A DNA stretch of 64,000 nucleotides from WM-3-3 sp041660045 (GCA_041660045.1 JBAZXA010000003.1:124001-188000); one strand, 5' to 3'. Shown: positions 1-9,617, counted from the first letter of the stretch. The notes: generated by a model not told the origin, from the sequence alone. Numbers and translations: made by a program.

Positions 1-53
1 GAATTATTTTAGGAATGGGCTCCGCCTTTTTTAGCTTAGGGCAAATTATTTAA
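1..53 (+). CDS. 3' end of an unidentified upstream gene (partial)
   Basis: One frame is open from the window edge and stops with TAA at 51-53; that TAA overlaps the ATG of the next gene (TAATG). The 16 visible residues are hydrophobic and small (Gly, Ser, Ile, Phe), like the last membrane segment of an inner-membrane protein. The stop-start overlap suggests translational coupling with the glycosyltransferase that follows. Too little is visible to name it. Confidence 0.4.
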   Translation, partial: IILGMGSAFFSLGQII

Positions 54-1102
54 TGAAAATTTTTTATGGTGTGCAAGGCACCGGCAACGGTCATATTACG
101 CGTGCGCGCGTGATGGCCAAAGAATTAAATGAGGCCGGTATAGAGGTTACCTTTCAATTTACTGGTCGGGCGGCTGATAAGTATTTTGATATGGGTGTCT
201 TTAACGGCTATCAATTACGTCATGGTTTAACCTTTAACACCCATAAAGGTCATGTCAGTTATTTAAAAACCGCACTTGAAGCTAAACCCATCCGGTTTTT
301 TAAAGAAATTAAAGGCTTGGATTTATCCGGTTATGACTTAATCATTTCAGATTTTGAGCCGGTCACGGCATGGGCAGCCCGCTTACAGAAAAAATCCATC
401 TTGGGTATTGGACATCAATATGCCTTTAACCATAAAATCCCAAGAAAAGGCGACGACCCCATTGCGGCTCAAGTTATGAAATATTTTGCCCCGGCCGACC
501 GGACTGTTGGGTTACATTGGCACCATTTTGACCAACCTATTTTACCTCCGATTATTGAGACGCCCATATTACCCACGCTAATCAATAAACAGAAAATCGT
601 GGTCTATTTGCCCTTTGAAGATAGCTTGCAAGTTGTTAACTTATTAGCGCCTTTTAAAGACTTTCATTTTCATGTTTATACCTTGGATACGCCTGCTTCC
701 CAGTATGGCCATATTACTGTCCACCCACTATCGCGTGATGGTTTTCAAACAAACTTATATGACTGTGCTGGCATTATCAGCAACGCGGGATTTGAGCTAG
801 CCAGTGAATCTTTACAGTTAGGCAAAAAAATCCTGGCGAAACCATTGCACTCGCAAATGGAGCAAATCTCCAACGCCCTGGCACTCGAACAACTCGGTTA
901 TGGCCATACCATGAAAAACTTAAATGCCGCTACCATAGAACACTGGTTACATCACGGCCACGCCGTGCAAATCAGCTATCCTAATATTGCCAAAACGTTA
1001 GTGCAATGGATACAAAATGGCATGCCCGCCATGGACGAAGATTATATTGACCAAGTCTGGAGCACTGTTAATATACAGAAAATTGACCCGTATTCAGCTT
1101 AA
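53..1102 (+). CDS. MJ1255/VC2487-type glycosyltransferase
   Basis: A 349-residue cytoplasmic GT-B-like protein. The N-terminus has the motif GTGNGHITRA (about residues 9-18), typical of the MJ1255 (TIGR00661) family and related to MurG/UGT-type enzymes, where the Gly-rich loop and His lie at the active site. Near residue 245 the stretch ISNAGFELASESL followed by GKK is the usual nucleotide-sugar-binding region of GT-B enzymes. Donor and acceptor are unknown; a cell-surface glycolipid is a reasonable guess. Its start overlaps the stop of the preceding gene, so they are probably co-transcribed. The convergent gene downstream is cobT, 22 bp away. Confidence 0.8.
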   Translation: MKIFYGVQGTGNGHITRARVMAKELNEAGIEVTFQFTGRAADKYFDMGVFNGYQLRHGLTFNTHKGHVSYLKTALEAKPIRFFKEIKGLDLSGYDLIISDFEPVTAWAARLQKKSILGIGHQYAFNHKIPRKGDDPIAAQVMKYFAPADRTVGLHWHHFDQPILPPIIETPILPTLINKQKIVVYLPFEDSLQVVNLLAPFKDFHFHVYTLDTPASQYGHITVHPLSRDGFQTNLYDCAGIISNAGFELASESLQLGKKILAKPLHSQMEQISNALALEQLGYGHTMKNLNAATIEHWLHHGHAVQISYPNIAKTLVQWIQNGMPAMDEDYIDQVWSTVNIQKIDPYSA

Positions 1103-1124
1103 TAGGTCATTTGCCGCCAAAACC

Positions 1125-2165
1125 TTAATGTGAACCGTCAACACCAGCGTCACCAAAGCTCGCCATTTGCTTTAAAAATAACACAGCGGATTGCAATAAC
1201 GGGTAGGCGATGGCGGCACCGGTACCTTCCCCTAAGCGCAAATCCAAGTTTAACAAAGGCGTTGCGTTGAAATGCTTAAGTAAAGCCCGATGCCCCCGTT
1301 CGGCGGAAGCATGGCAAAATACACAATAATCGAGTACTGCCGGATAACACTGGGCTGCTACCAATAAAGCCGCACTAGCAATAAAACCGTCTACCATAAT
1401 GGTCATCTGTAAGGCCGCTGCCTGCCAATAGGCACCTACCATCATTGCGATCTCAAAACCGCCAAAATGCGCCAATATGGCCAACGCCTCGGGTGGGTGT
1501 TGGCGTTGCGCAGCTTGCTGCAACAAGGCTAACTTTTGTTGTAGCTGGGCATCATTTAATCCCGTACCTCGACCTACACATTCGGCCAAAGGCAGCCCCG
1601 TTAATTTATGCATTAACAGGGCGGCAGCGGAGGTATTGCCAATAGCCATTTCACCAAAACCAATGCAATTACAGCCCTGCTGATGCTGCTGTAAAACTAT
1701 TTCTGCACCGCTATGCAACGCTTGTAGACATTGCTCGGAAGTCATCGCCGCTTGCGTTAAAAAATTAGCCGTAGCTTTTGCGATCTTGGCGTTAATAAGC
1801 TGGGGATGCCCAGCTAAATCAGCATTAATACCAGCATCAACCACTACTAAACGGATACCCTGTTGTGCCGATAAAACATTGATGGCGGCACCACCCGCTA
1901 AAAAATTGTCTACCATTTGCCGGGTAACCGTTTGTGGATAGGCACTGACACCTGCTTCGACAATACCGTGGTCTGCGGCAAAAACGATGATGCAGGGATT
2001 TTCTAGTGTTGGCGAAAGTGAATTTTGTATTAACCCAATTTGTAGCGCCAAGCTTTCTAGCAAGCCCAATGCCCCTAAAGGTTTAGTTTTTTGGTCAATT
2101 TTATTTTGTAAGCTAGGCCGTAACAGATCTGATAACGGTAAAATCTTAAACTCTGGAGGCAACAT
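1125..2165 (-). CDS. cobT: nicotinate-nucleotide-dimethylbenzimidazole phosphoribosyltransferase
   Basis: CobT (346 residues, normal length for the family) transfers ribose phosphate from nicotinate mononucleotide to dimethylbenzimidazole in the lower-ligand branch of cobalamin synthesis. Visible signatures are FAADHGI near residue 64, the GFGEMAIGNTSAAA motif near 170, and RLGEGTGAA near 315, which carries the Glu corresponding to the catalytic base of the Salmonella enzyme. I start at the ATG at 2165; a TTG lies one codon upstream. No other cobalamin gene is adjacent. Confidence 0.93.
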   Translation of the reverse strand: MLPPEFKILPLSDLLRPSLQNKIDQKTKPLGALGLLESLALQIGLIQNSLSPTLENPCIIVFAADHGIVEAGVSAYPQTVTRQMVDNFLAGGAAINVLSAQQGIRLVVVDAGINADLAGHPQLINAKIAKATANFLTQAAMTSEQCLQALHSGAEIVLQQHQQGCNCIGFGEMAIGNTSAAALLMHKLTGLPLAECVGRGTGLNDAQLQQKLALLQQAAQRQHPPEALAILAHFGGFEIAMMVGAYWQAAALQMTIMVDGFIASAALLVAAQCYPAVLDYCVFCHASAERGHRALLKHFNATPLLNLDLRLGEGTGAAIAYPLLQSAVLFLKQMASFGDAGVDGSH

Positions 2166-2269
2166 CAATGCGTTTTAGCTAAGCCAAATGGGGAGTGTAA
2201 AGCGTTAAACCAGTTTCCTTGAACCACTATTGCAAGAATAATTCAGCACGCTGGTACGTATTAAGGCGC

Positions 2270-2440
2270 TTAATCTAATAACTCGAATTGATCTTTGCCA
2301 ACATTACACTCTGGGCAACGCCAATCTTCCGGTATATCTTCCCAGCGCGTACCAGGTGCTAAATCAGATTCCGGATCCCCTTTTGCCTCATCATAAATAT
2401 GGCCACAAATCATACATTCATAACGCTTAAAATCGGACAT
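2270..2440 (-). CDS. rubredoxin
   Basis: A 56-residue one-iron electron carrier. It has the two expected iron-binding knuckles, C9-M-I-C12-G and C42-P-E-C45-N, with Tyr7, the conserved Tyr16-Asp-Glu-Ala stretch, Pro29-Gly and Trp40 around them. Rubredoxins pass electrons to oxidases, hydroxylases or peroxide-reducing enzymes in the cytoplasm; nothing nearby identifies its partner. It ends in a short acidic tail (EFELLD). Confidence 0.92.
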   Translation of the reverse strand: MSDFKRYECMICGHIYDEAKGDPESDLAPGTRWEDIPEDWRCPECNVGKDQFELLD

Positions 2441-2492
2441 AGTTATTTCTCGTTTGGGTTTAGTTTGAACTAAAAACTCTAGCAGTTACTGG

Positions 2493-3641
2493 CTATTTTT
2501 CAATCCCTTCGGCTTTTTTAAACGGCAAATAATTGGCCGCATCTTGTTTATACAACTCTATTGCGCCACGCTCACGCTTTAAAAACTGCTGTACCGCCGC
2601 CGCAAACTCAGGATCTTTAAGCCAATGCGCGGAATAAGTGGTGACCGGTTCAAACCCCCTGGCGATCTTGTGCTCGCCTTGGGCGCCGGAATCAAAACGC
2701 GCCAAGCCATGTGCAATGCAATAATCTAATCCCTGATAATAACAAGCCTCAAAGTGCAAGGCGTTATATTCTTCATAACACCCCCAATAACGGCCATATA
2801 AGGTGTCATCACCAATTACACTTAAGGCTGCGCCAACATATTTGCTGTCTTTAAGGGCAAAAACCAGCAGTAATTTATCACCCATGGTTTTTGCCACTTG
2901 TATAAAAAACTCCAAATTTAGGTATGGGGGATTACCGTTTTTCATATAAGTTAAGGTGTAAAACTTAAAAAACGCGGCCCACTGTTCTGCACTGACGGCA
3001 TCACCAGATAATTGCAACAACTCGATACCTTGCTCCTGTACTTTACGGCGCTCACGTTTGATCATCTTTCGCTTGCTGGCATTAAAGCTTTGCAAAAAAT
3101 CATCAAAAGTCTTGTAATCTTTATTAAACCATTGAAATTGGACGCCTTCCCGAATTGCAAAACCGATCTCCCGTAAAAGTTCTGTTTGTTCAGGCGTTGG
3201 AAATAAACAGTGCCAGGATGAAATATCATTTTCCTCTGAGACTTCAATAATAGCCGCCAAAAACAACCCTAAAACGACTTTGTCATCAACATTAGCCCGT
3301 ATAAACCAGCGCGGCCCCTGGCAAGGTGTAAACGGGACAGCCGTTAACCATTTAGGGTAATAATCCCGTCCTGTTTGATGGTAAGCTTGTGCCCACTGGT
3401 AATCAAAAACATATTCCCCCCGGGAATGGCTTTTAAGATATAACGGCATCACCGCCAACACCCCATGTTCATCCGACACCATGACATGATGTGGAAGCCA
3501 GCCAGTTTTCTCACAAACGGATAGGCTTTCTTCCAATGCCAATAAAAACTCATGCCGTAAAAAAGGGTAAGCATCACCTACCAGTCCGTTCCAATCGGCG
3601 GCATCAACTTGTGCAATTTTATTGATTAGTTTTACTTCCAC
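2493..3641 (-). CDS. FemAB-like acyltransferase (DUF482, COG3146)
   Basis: A 382-residue member of the DUF482 / FemAB-like (GNAT-fold) family, often labelled peptidoglycan-biosynthesis or N-acyltransferase protein. Recognisable family blocks are PFLRHEFL near residue 26, the FDYQWAQAY and CQGPRW blocks in the first third, and FDSGAQGEHKIARGFEP near residue 318, the most conserved part of the family. The start codon is GTG. Biochemical function is unproven; by fold it would transfer an acyl or aminoacyl group. It lies 52 bp from the rubredoxin gene on the same strand and diverges from the DUF938 gene. Confidence 0.8.
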   Translation of the reverse strand: MEVKLINKIAQVDAADWNGLVGDAYPFLRHEFLLALEESLSVCEKTGWLPHHVMVSDEHGVLAVMPLYLKSHSRGEYVFDYQWAQAYHQTGRDYYPKWLTAVPFTPCQGPRWFIRANVDDKVVLGLFLAAIIEVSEENDISSWHCLFPTPEQTELLREIGFAIREGVQFQWFNKDYKTFDDFLQSFNASKRKMIKRERRKVQEQGIELLQLSGDAVSAEQWAAFFKFYTLTYMKNGNPPYLNLEFFIQVAKTMGDKLLLVFALKDSKYVGAALSVIGDDTLYGRYWGCYEEYNALHFEACYYQGLDYCIAHGLARFDSGAQGEHKIARGFEPVTTYSAHWLKDPEFAAAVQQFLKRERGAIELYKQDAANYLPFKKAEGIEK

Positions 3642-3703
3642 TTTTAAACCCAGTACAGTAAATTAACCTCTTCAGCATACCATTAATCTCATCTTAATAA
3701 GTT

Positions 3704-4321
3704 ATGGACACCCCTAGTAAGCCTTTCTCCCAAGCCTGTGAAAACAACAAGCCACCTATCTTACAAATCATAAAGGACATATTTACAGAGGCCATTACCG
3801 TTTGGGAAATCGGCAGTGGCACCGGCCAACATGCTTGCCATTTTGCTGCTGAGCTACCTCATTTAACATGGCAACCGACCGACCGAACCGAAAACTTAGC
3901 CGGTATTCAGCTGTGGCTAGATGAAACCCCAATTAACAATATTAAGCCACCCTTATGCCTTGATGTCGCCGACCCCGTGTGGCCTTGTCAGCATATAGAA
4001 GCGCTATTCACGGCCAACACCTTGCATATTATGAGCTGGCAACACGTAGAGGTTTTATTTGCCCGGCTTGCCGCCTACCTTACTATTAATGCGCCAGTTT
4101 GTCTCTATGGGCCGTTTAATTATCAAGGCCGCTATACTAGCGACAGCAATGCCAATTTTGATCAATGGCTAAAAAATCGTGATCCACTAAGCGGTATCCG
4201 GGATTTTGAAGCCATTAATGCCCTGGCCGAACAAGCCGGTTTAAGTTTGTTAGCCGACCACCCTATGCCCGCCAATAACCGCTTATTAGTTTATATAAAA
4301 CGCTATTCCAGCAACTTGTAA
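3704..4321 (+). CDS. DUF938 SAM-dependent methyltransferase
   Basis: A 205-residue protein of the DUF938 family (class I methyltransferase fold). The SAM-binding motif I is visible as WEIGSGTGQHACHFA at about residues 34-48. The family-specific block LYGPFNYQGRYTSDSNANFD near residue 134 and the ending with NNRLLVYIKR are typical of the family. Substrate unknown. Length is normal. It is divergent from the FemAB-like gene with a 62-bp gap that must hold both promoters. Confidence 0.85.
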   Translation: MDTPSKPFSQACENNKPPILQIIKDIFTEAITVWEIGSGTGQHACHFAAELPHLTWQPTDRTENLAGIQLWLDETPINNIKPPLCLDVADPVWPCQHIEALFTANTLHIMSWQHVEVLFARLAAYLTINAPVCLYGPFNYQGRYTSDSNANFDQWLKNRDPLSGIRDFEAINALAEQAGLSLLADHPMPANNRLLVYIKRYSSNL

Positions 4322-4437
4322 AGTTTTTACTATCCTTCTTATGGTGAGTTTAGTTTTTCACCGAGTGTTTATTTAATTTAGCTTAATCATATAACACTCG
4401 ATTCATCATCCACAACACATCATAACTAGGGGCAATT

Positions 4438-5076
4438 GTGACAAAGCTTAAGCCGATAAAATCTATCATTTACCTGGCCACTACGGGTATTTTATTATTA
4501 CCCACTTTTCTAATGGCCGATGAAAACAGAGGCGATTTAGAGGGTGTTTACCTAGTCAAAAAAGGCTGGGTAGAATCCCAGGAAATTGGCACACCTTTAA
4601 ACCCTAACCCCCAAGCGCTTGAAGAAATTGGTCAATATAAAATTTATTTGGAACGAACTGGTTGGGACAAAATGGCCTCCTCAGAACGGGCACGAATCCA
4701 AAAAAGACTGGTTGTTAGTGGTGTCTTCCATGGCAGCTTTGCTGGTTATTCAAGCAACCCCAGCCCTTTCCCTTTAGTACAGCTTAACCATGTGCTTGGC
4801 AATGAAGAACGCACTGGCGCTATTTATACCCAAAACGACAGCCTAATCCCTAGCACCGCTACGGCTAAAGTTTGCGACGCCACACAAAGTCTATTGATTA
4901 TATCCGGTCAAGACCAAGTCAATCCCATACAAGGCATAGGCGTGTTTAGTGGTTTAACGGGCGGAAAGTTTGTGCTCAACTCCACCATCAACCAATGCAC
5001 ACTGCAAAATGATTTCCAGTTTGTGCCCACCAACAGTTTTGTTTGCTTTGGCACAAACACTGTTTGTCCAAACTAA
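4438..5076 (+). CDS. secreted protein of unknown function
   Basis: 212 residues starting at GTG. The first ~27 residues form a clear Sec signal peptide (KLK at the start, hydrophobic core, cleavage expected after LMA). The mature part has no recognisable domain; it contains VVSGVFHGSFAGYSSN near residue 96 and four cysteines in its last third (VCDA, QCTL, VCFG, VCPN), suggesting two disulfides and a periplasmic or extracellular location. It stands alone between the methyltransferase and lnt. I do not recognise the family. Confidence 0.7.
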   Translation: MTKLKPIKSIIYLATTGILLLPTFLMADENRGDLEGVYLVKKGWVESQEIGTPLNPNPQALEEIGQYKIYLERTGWDKMASSERARIQKRLVVSGVFHGSFAGYSSNPSPFPLVQLNHVLGNEERTGAIYTQNDSLIPSTATAKVCDATQSLLIISGQDQVNPIQGIGVFSGLTGGKFVLNSTINQCTLQNDFQFVPTNSFVCFGTNTVCPN

Positions 5077-5093
5077 TCCTTAATGCGTTAACG

Positions 5094-5125
5094 ATAGGCT
5101 GGACTTAGACACCTATCCAGCCTAT
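5094..5125 (+). terminator. 10-bp perfect inverted repeat after the secreted-protein gene
   Basis: The arms ATAGGCTGGA (5094-5103) and TCCAGCCTAT (5116-5125) pair perfectly around a 12-nt loop, 18 bp after the stop of the secreted-protein gene and 53 bp before lnt. There is no T-tract, so it is at best a weak or factor-assisted terminator; a processing or regulatory hairpin is also possible. Confidence 0.45.
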
Positions 5126-5178
5126 ATTGCGGCTCAGTCCGGCTTAGACTAAAGCCCTAATAGCCCATACGGAAAAAC

Positions 5179-6753
5179 ATGTCCCTTAAAAAGCTGCTAC
5201 ACCCTTGGTTTTTGCCGATTTTATCAGGTGTTTTTATAGGTACCAGCTACATTCCCTTTCCACCTTGGGCCGCCTTGTTTTGTTTTGTGCCCTTGTGGTT
5301 ATTTTGGCAACAACAAACGCAACTTAAACCAGTGATATTAGGTGGCTTAGTCACGGCTTTCACGCTGACCTTGATCGGTTTTAACTGGATGACTTATCTA
5401 TTGCATGAGTTTGCCCACTTGCCTTGGCCTGTTGCCGTTGTTGGCATGCTGGTTTATGCCGTAATTGCCCATTTATTTGTGCCTTTAGCAGGGCTAATCT
5501 GGTATGTTGGGCAAACAAAATTTAACTGGCCCAAGGCTTTATCATTAGCCTTGATGGCCTTAATCACCTGCTTAAGTGAAGCCTATTCATTCACCCTGTT
5601 TGACTGGAATTTTGGTTACAGTTGGTATGGCGCCAATGTACCCATTTATCAATGGGCTGAAATTATTGGCTTTAAAGGCTTAAGCGCGGCAACCTTATTA
5701 GCCAATTTACCACTTTATTACGCATGGCAAAACCGTACTAAACCACTCGGCAAAGTCATCTTAACTAGCGTGTGCTTTACTTTTGTGCTCCTGAACTTAA
5801 GCGGACTTTGGCTGAAAAACCGCTTACCGCCGCCAGATGCCGCCCTTAATGCCTTACTCGTACAAGGCAATGTGGGGCATACTGAAAAGCTGGCTGCTGA
5901 ATTTGGTAAAGCCTATCCCAAAGAAGTGTTAAGGCGTTATATTGCACTAACTGACCAAGCCGTGCAGGCAGCCAATACAACTATTGATTTTGCCATGTGG
6001 CCAGAAACCGCTTTTCCTTCACTCATGGGTGGTGACTTTCAATTTAATGAACTACCTAAGTCGTTATCCCATTATCTGGCCCAAGCTAACTTGGCGCTAA
6101 TCACAGGCGCTTATGGTATAGAAGAAAGCTCGCGTTTAATCACTAACTCTATGTTTGTTCTAGATAACAAAGGCCAACTTGTACCACCGCATTACAGCAA
6201 AACCATCTTGCTGGCCTTTGGCGAATATATACCGGGTGAAGCCTGGTTTCCGCAACTACGTGATTGGTTGCCAGCAACTGGACAATTTGCACGCGGCCCA
6301 GGGCCTAGCCTATTATTAAACCTAAACGACTACAAAATGGGCGCACAAATTTGCTATGAAAGCTTATTCCCTCAATTTTCACGCGATTTAGCCAACTTAG
6401 GCGCACAATTTATTGTTAATGCCACCAATGATTCTTGGTATGGCGACTGGCAAGAACCCTATCAGCACCTTTATATGACCTTAGCACGCGGTGTGGAATT
6501 TAGGCGCCCAGTCTTGCGTGTCACCAATACTGGTATTTCAACAGTATCATTAGCCTCTGGAGACATATTACAACGCTCGCCCATGGATCAAGCGTGGACA
6601 GGTCTGTTTAAGGTTCCGTATTTAAAAAACCCACCTACCACTTTTTACCAACGTTGGTTTTGGTTAATACCCTGTTTGCTTTGGGGAACCCTGTTTACCC
6701 TATTAATTTTCGGCTTAAAAAAACCTACTGCAAATGCTGAATTTTCAAGCTAG
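5179..6753 (+). CDS. lnt: apolipoprotein N-acyltransferase
   Basis: Lnt (524 residues, normal length) adds the third acyl chain to the N-terminal cysteine of lipoproteins at the periplasmic face of the inner membrane. The first ~210 residues hold about six membrane segments. The nitrilase-like domain follows with the expected catalytic triad: E276 (WPETAFPS), K341 (YSKTILLAFGEYIP) and C392 (QICYESLF). A last membrane segment is near residues 493-513. Lipoproteins such as TssJ in this same window would depend on it. Confidence 0.95.
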   Translation: MSLKKLLHPWFLPILSGVFIGTSYIPFPPWAALFCFVPLWLFWQQQTQLKPVILGGLVTAFTLTLIGFNWMTYLLHEFAHLPWPVAVVGMLVYAVIAHLFVPLAGLIWYVGQTKFNWPKALSLALMALITCLSEAYSFTLFDWNFGYSWYGANVPIYQWAEIIGFKGLSAATLLANLPLYYAWQNRTKPLGKVILTSVCFTFVLLNLSGLWLKNRLPPPDAALNALLVQGNVGHTEKLAAEFGKAYPKEVLRRYIALTDQAVQAANTTIDFAMWPETAFPSLMGGDFQFNELPKSLSHYLAQANLALITGAYGIEESSRLITNSMFVLDNKGQLVPPHYSKTILLAFGEYIPGEAWFPQLRDWLPATGQFARGPGPSLLLNLNDYKMGAQICYESLFPQFSRDLANLGAQFIVNATNDSWYGDWQEPYQHLYMTLARGVEFRRPVLRVTNTGISTVSLASGDILQRSPMDQAWTGLFKVPYLKNPPTTFYQRWFWLIPCLLWGTLFTLLIFGLKKPTANAEFSS

Positions 6754-6783
6754 CTAGCAAACCTGTAACGCTTCCCAAGCGAC

Positions 6784-6801
6784 ATGTTATAACATATCAT
6801 T
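6784..6801 (+). promoter_or_regulatory. Zur-like operator upstream of the ZnuD-like gene
   Basis: The sequence ATGTTATA-A-CATATCATT matches the gammaproteobacterial Zur dyad (ATGTTATA-N-TATAACATT) at the whole left arm and 7 of 9 right-arm positions. It lies 26 bp before the ATG of a receptor of the ZnuD zinc-uptake family, the arrangement expected for zinc-repressed expression. Comparison is to the consensus as I remember it; a matrix scan would settle it. Confidence 0.55.
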
Positions 6802-6827
6802 TGGACAAAGTAACTAACTCTACCAGC

Positions 6828-8882
6828 ATGAAAAATATAGTTTTCATTTTATTAATTTCTTCCCTATTTTTAGGGCGCCTAGCCCAGGCCAATGAAAACC
6901 CAGCCATTGAGCTTGATGCTGTGGAGGTAAATGCACCCGCAGAAAAGAACTCATCAAAACTGCTGCACCCCACTACGGTTTTATCAAATGACGCCTTACG
7001 TGCCAAAATAGGCGGCACTATAGGTGAAACCCTTAAAAACGAGCTAGGTATCTCTAGCCAGTCCTTCGGCACAGGCGTTGGGACACCTGTTATTCGCGGC
7101 CAAGCAGGTAGCCGGGTTAGAGTCCAACAAAATGGCTTAGGCAATAATGATGTATCCAACCTAAGCCCAGACCATGCTAACAGCGTAGAGCCTATTTTAG
7201 CCGAACGTATTGAGGTGTTACGTGGCCCGTCAACCCTGCAATATGGCAGCGGTTTGATAGGTGGCGTTGTTAATGTTATCGACAATCGGATTCCAGAAGC
7301 TATTCCAGAGCAACTCTTAAACAGCACGGTTGAACAACGCTTTGATTCCGCCAGTAGCGAAACTGCCAGCGTACTTAAACTAACCGGTGGCAAAAACCAA
7401 TTGGCTTATCATCTTGACGGCTTTTTCCGCAGCCATGATGCCGTCCGCATTGGCGCTAACGCCATTGATGAAAATGCCGCCCGCGCAACCGACACTAGCT
7501 TAACTAACATAACCACATTAGATAACCCGCGCGGGTTAATCAAAAACAGCAATGGCCGCACTTTTGGTGGCTCTGCTGGATTGTCTTGGATTGCTGATAA
7601 GGCTTTATTAGGCGCGGCCATCAACCATCTGGAAAACAACTACGGCATACCACCAGATGGCAGTGGCAATGCTCCTGTACGCATCAACCTAAGCCAAAGC
7701 AAAGTTGACCTTAAAGGCCAACTTAACAATCCGTGGGCCTATGCAGAAGCCCTGCGCTATAAGTTTGGCTACACCGATTATCGCCACGATGAAATTGATG
7801 GCGGCGCAATAACAACTACCTTCTTAAATAAGACCTATGAAAACCGCCTTGAATTGGATCATAAACCTATTGGCAAGTTTGATGGCATAATCGGCTTTCA
7901 ATCGGTCAATAGCCAATTTTCTGCCTTGGGTCAGGAAACCTTTGTACCCCGTTCTGATATTGCAGCCTATGGTGTATTTGCCGTTGAATCAGTTAAATCC
8001 GGTGCGGTCACTTATGAATTTGGTGGTCGGGTTGAATCACAAAGCATCCGGCCAGAAAATAACCGCAATTTCGCTTATGTGCCGATTAGCGGTTCGGCTT
8101 CCGCGTTATGGCAAATCAACAGCCAGCATCAACTTAACTTAGCACTTACCCATACACAACGTGCGCCACAGGTACAAGAACTACTCTCCAATGGCGTCCA
8201 TGATGCAACCCGCAGCTTTGAAATAGGCAATGCTAGCCTAGGTAAAGAGTTCTCCAATAACCTGGATCTTAGCTACCTCTACCAAGCCAGCTGGCTAAAA
8301 GCCGAACTTAACTTATTTCACAATTGGATAAATGATTACATTTTTCAAGGCCGTAATGGCTTAGTTTTCAACCAAGACACCTTGCTTTTTGAAAGCCTTT
8401 GCACCAGCGCAAGCTGTATCCCCGTGCGCACCACTAGCCAAGCCAATGCTATTTTTAAAGGCTACGAAGCACAATTAACCTTCCCCTTACTAGAAAACCA
8501 CTATGGTTTGGTAGACCTAAGCCTATTTAGCGATTATACCCGCGCTGAATTTGTTAACGGCGGGGATGTACCCCGCATACCGCCATTGCGTTACGGACTG
8601 CAACTCAGTTATGACAATAATGCCTTATCCAGCAATATCCGCCTAACCCGCGGCGAAGCCCAAACCCACGTTGGAGCAAACGAAACCAGTACACCCAGTT
8701 ACCTATTACTAAACCTTAATACGCAATACCGCATTGCCAGCTACAAACAAACTGAAATCACCCTATTTGCCAACGGCAAAAACCTGCTCAATGATAACAT
8801 CCGTAACGCCACCTCATTCCTACGCAACTTTGCCCCAGAAGCGGGTAGAAGCGGAGAATTAGGCATAAGGGTGAGTTATTAA
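6828..8882 (+). CDS. znuD: ZnuD-like TonB-dependent outer-membrane receptor
   Basis: A 684-residue TonB-dependent receptor starting at the ATG at 6828, which gives a clean signal peptide (MKNIVF... ending AQA near residue 19); an in-frame TTG at 6801 would start upstream of it and is less likely. The plug carries TPVIRGQAGSRVRV and VLRGPSTLQYGSG, followed by a long beta-barrel ending in an aromatic-poor VSY tail. Several blocks (SPDHA, YRHDE, ELDHKPIGKFDG, QRAPQVQELL) resemble Neisseria ZnuD. The His-rich external loops of neisserial ZnuD are not evident, so zinc as substrate is inferred from family likeness and the Zur-like box. Confidence 0.8.
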   Translation: MKNIVFILLISSLFLGRLAQANENPAIELDAVEVNAPAEKNSSKLLHPTTVLSNDALRAKIGGTIGETLKNELGISSQSFGTGVGTPVIRGQAGSRVRVQQNGLGNNDVSNLSPDHANSVEPILAERIEVLRGPSTLQYGSGLIGGVVNVIDNRIPEAIPEQLLNSTVEQRFDSASSETASVLKLTGGKNQLAYHLDGFFRSHDAVRIGANAIDENAARATDTSLTNITTLDNPRGLIKNSNGRTFGGSAGLSWIADKALLGAAINHLENNYGIPPDGSGNAPVRINLSQSKVDLKGQLNNPWAYAEALRYKFGYTDYRHDEIDGGAITTTFLNKTYENRLELDHKPIGKFDGIIGFQSVNSQFSALGQETFVPRSDIAAYGVFAVESVKSGAVTYEFGGRVESQSIRPENNRNFAYVPISGSASALWQINSQHQLNLALTHTQRAPQVQELLSNGVHDATRSFEIGNASLGKEFSNNLDLSYLYQASWLKAELNLFHNWINDYIFQGRNGLVFNQDTLLFESLCTSASCIPVRTTSQANAIFKGYEAQLTFPLLENHYGLVDLSLFSDYTRAEFVNGGDVPRIPPLRYGLQLSYDNNALSSNIRLTRGEAQTHVGANETSTPSYLLLNLNTQYRIASYKQTEITLFANGKNLLNDNIRNATSFLRNFAPEAGRSGELGIRVSY

Positions 8883-8904
8883 TACTTGCAGCCCCTACAC
8901 ATTC

Positions 8905-9617
8905 ATCAGTACTGCCAAACACCGCACGGTCCGTCCTCCTTAATCAATTCTCCGATGACGCTGCTGTCGTGGTCGCTTGCTGTGGTGATGCCGACGATGT
9001 GGATGAGGTCGCTCTTAGCATTGACACTGATATGGGCTTTCATGCCAAAATGCTAGGTGTTGCCTTTCTTGCTGGAACTCGGGGTTGCGCTGCTTAGTTT
9101 GGTTTTTGGTGGACGATGGGGCATGGATGATGGTGGCGTCAACAATGCTCCCCCAGCCAACAACAGGCCTTGTTCGGCCAAGTATGCCTTAACGGCCTCG
9201 AACACCGCATTGGCCAGGTTATGCTGTTCTAGCAAATGGTGGAAGTCAGGATTATGGTCTCGACCGGGATCGCATCTTCGCCCAATTCCAAGCCCGCAAA
9301 ACGGCGCATCGACAACGCCTCTTCCACCTTGGATCGGACAAACCCCACTATTGCTGCAAGCAGTAAATCCGCAGCATCACGTTTAGCCGCATGGGTTGGC
9401 GGCCCTTGCACGCTTTTGGGTAATGCGGCCGATCAGCTTAAGCAACCACCCCCAAGGCACGACTTGTTCAATTTCGGCCAGGAACTTCTCACGCCTAGCG
9501 CGTTCTTCATCCCTTCATAGGTTAACGACGCTAGGCTTTCCTTCTTCATAGTTTGGCTGGCCCGATGTTATCTTGACAGTAATTTTAGCAATTTTGGATG
9601 GCTTAACCGGAGATTCC
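8905..9617 (-). pseudogene. decayed IS5-family transposase
   Basis: Read leftwards, fragments in several frames match an IS5-type transposase: an N-terminal MKKESLASLTYEG-like start near 9548, GLELGEDAIPVET in the middle, FRHLLEQHNLANAVFE, GGAL(LTPPSS)/IVDATIIHAPSS-type DDE region, and HFGMKAHISV near 9040. The fragments are separated by frameshifts and an internal deletion. At the right edge (about 9603-9617) a degenerate terminal repeat is followed by TTA, like the edge of the better-preserved element at 36533-37730. It is not functional. Confidence 0.75.

Noticed and set aside
6797..7393. 198-codon minus-strand frame over the TonB receptor
   Set aside because: Complement of the receptor signal and plug region; no start context and no recognisable domain.
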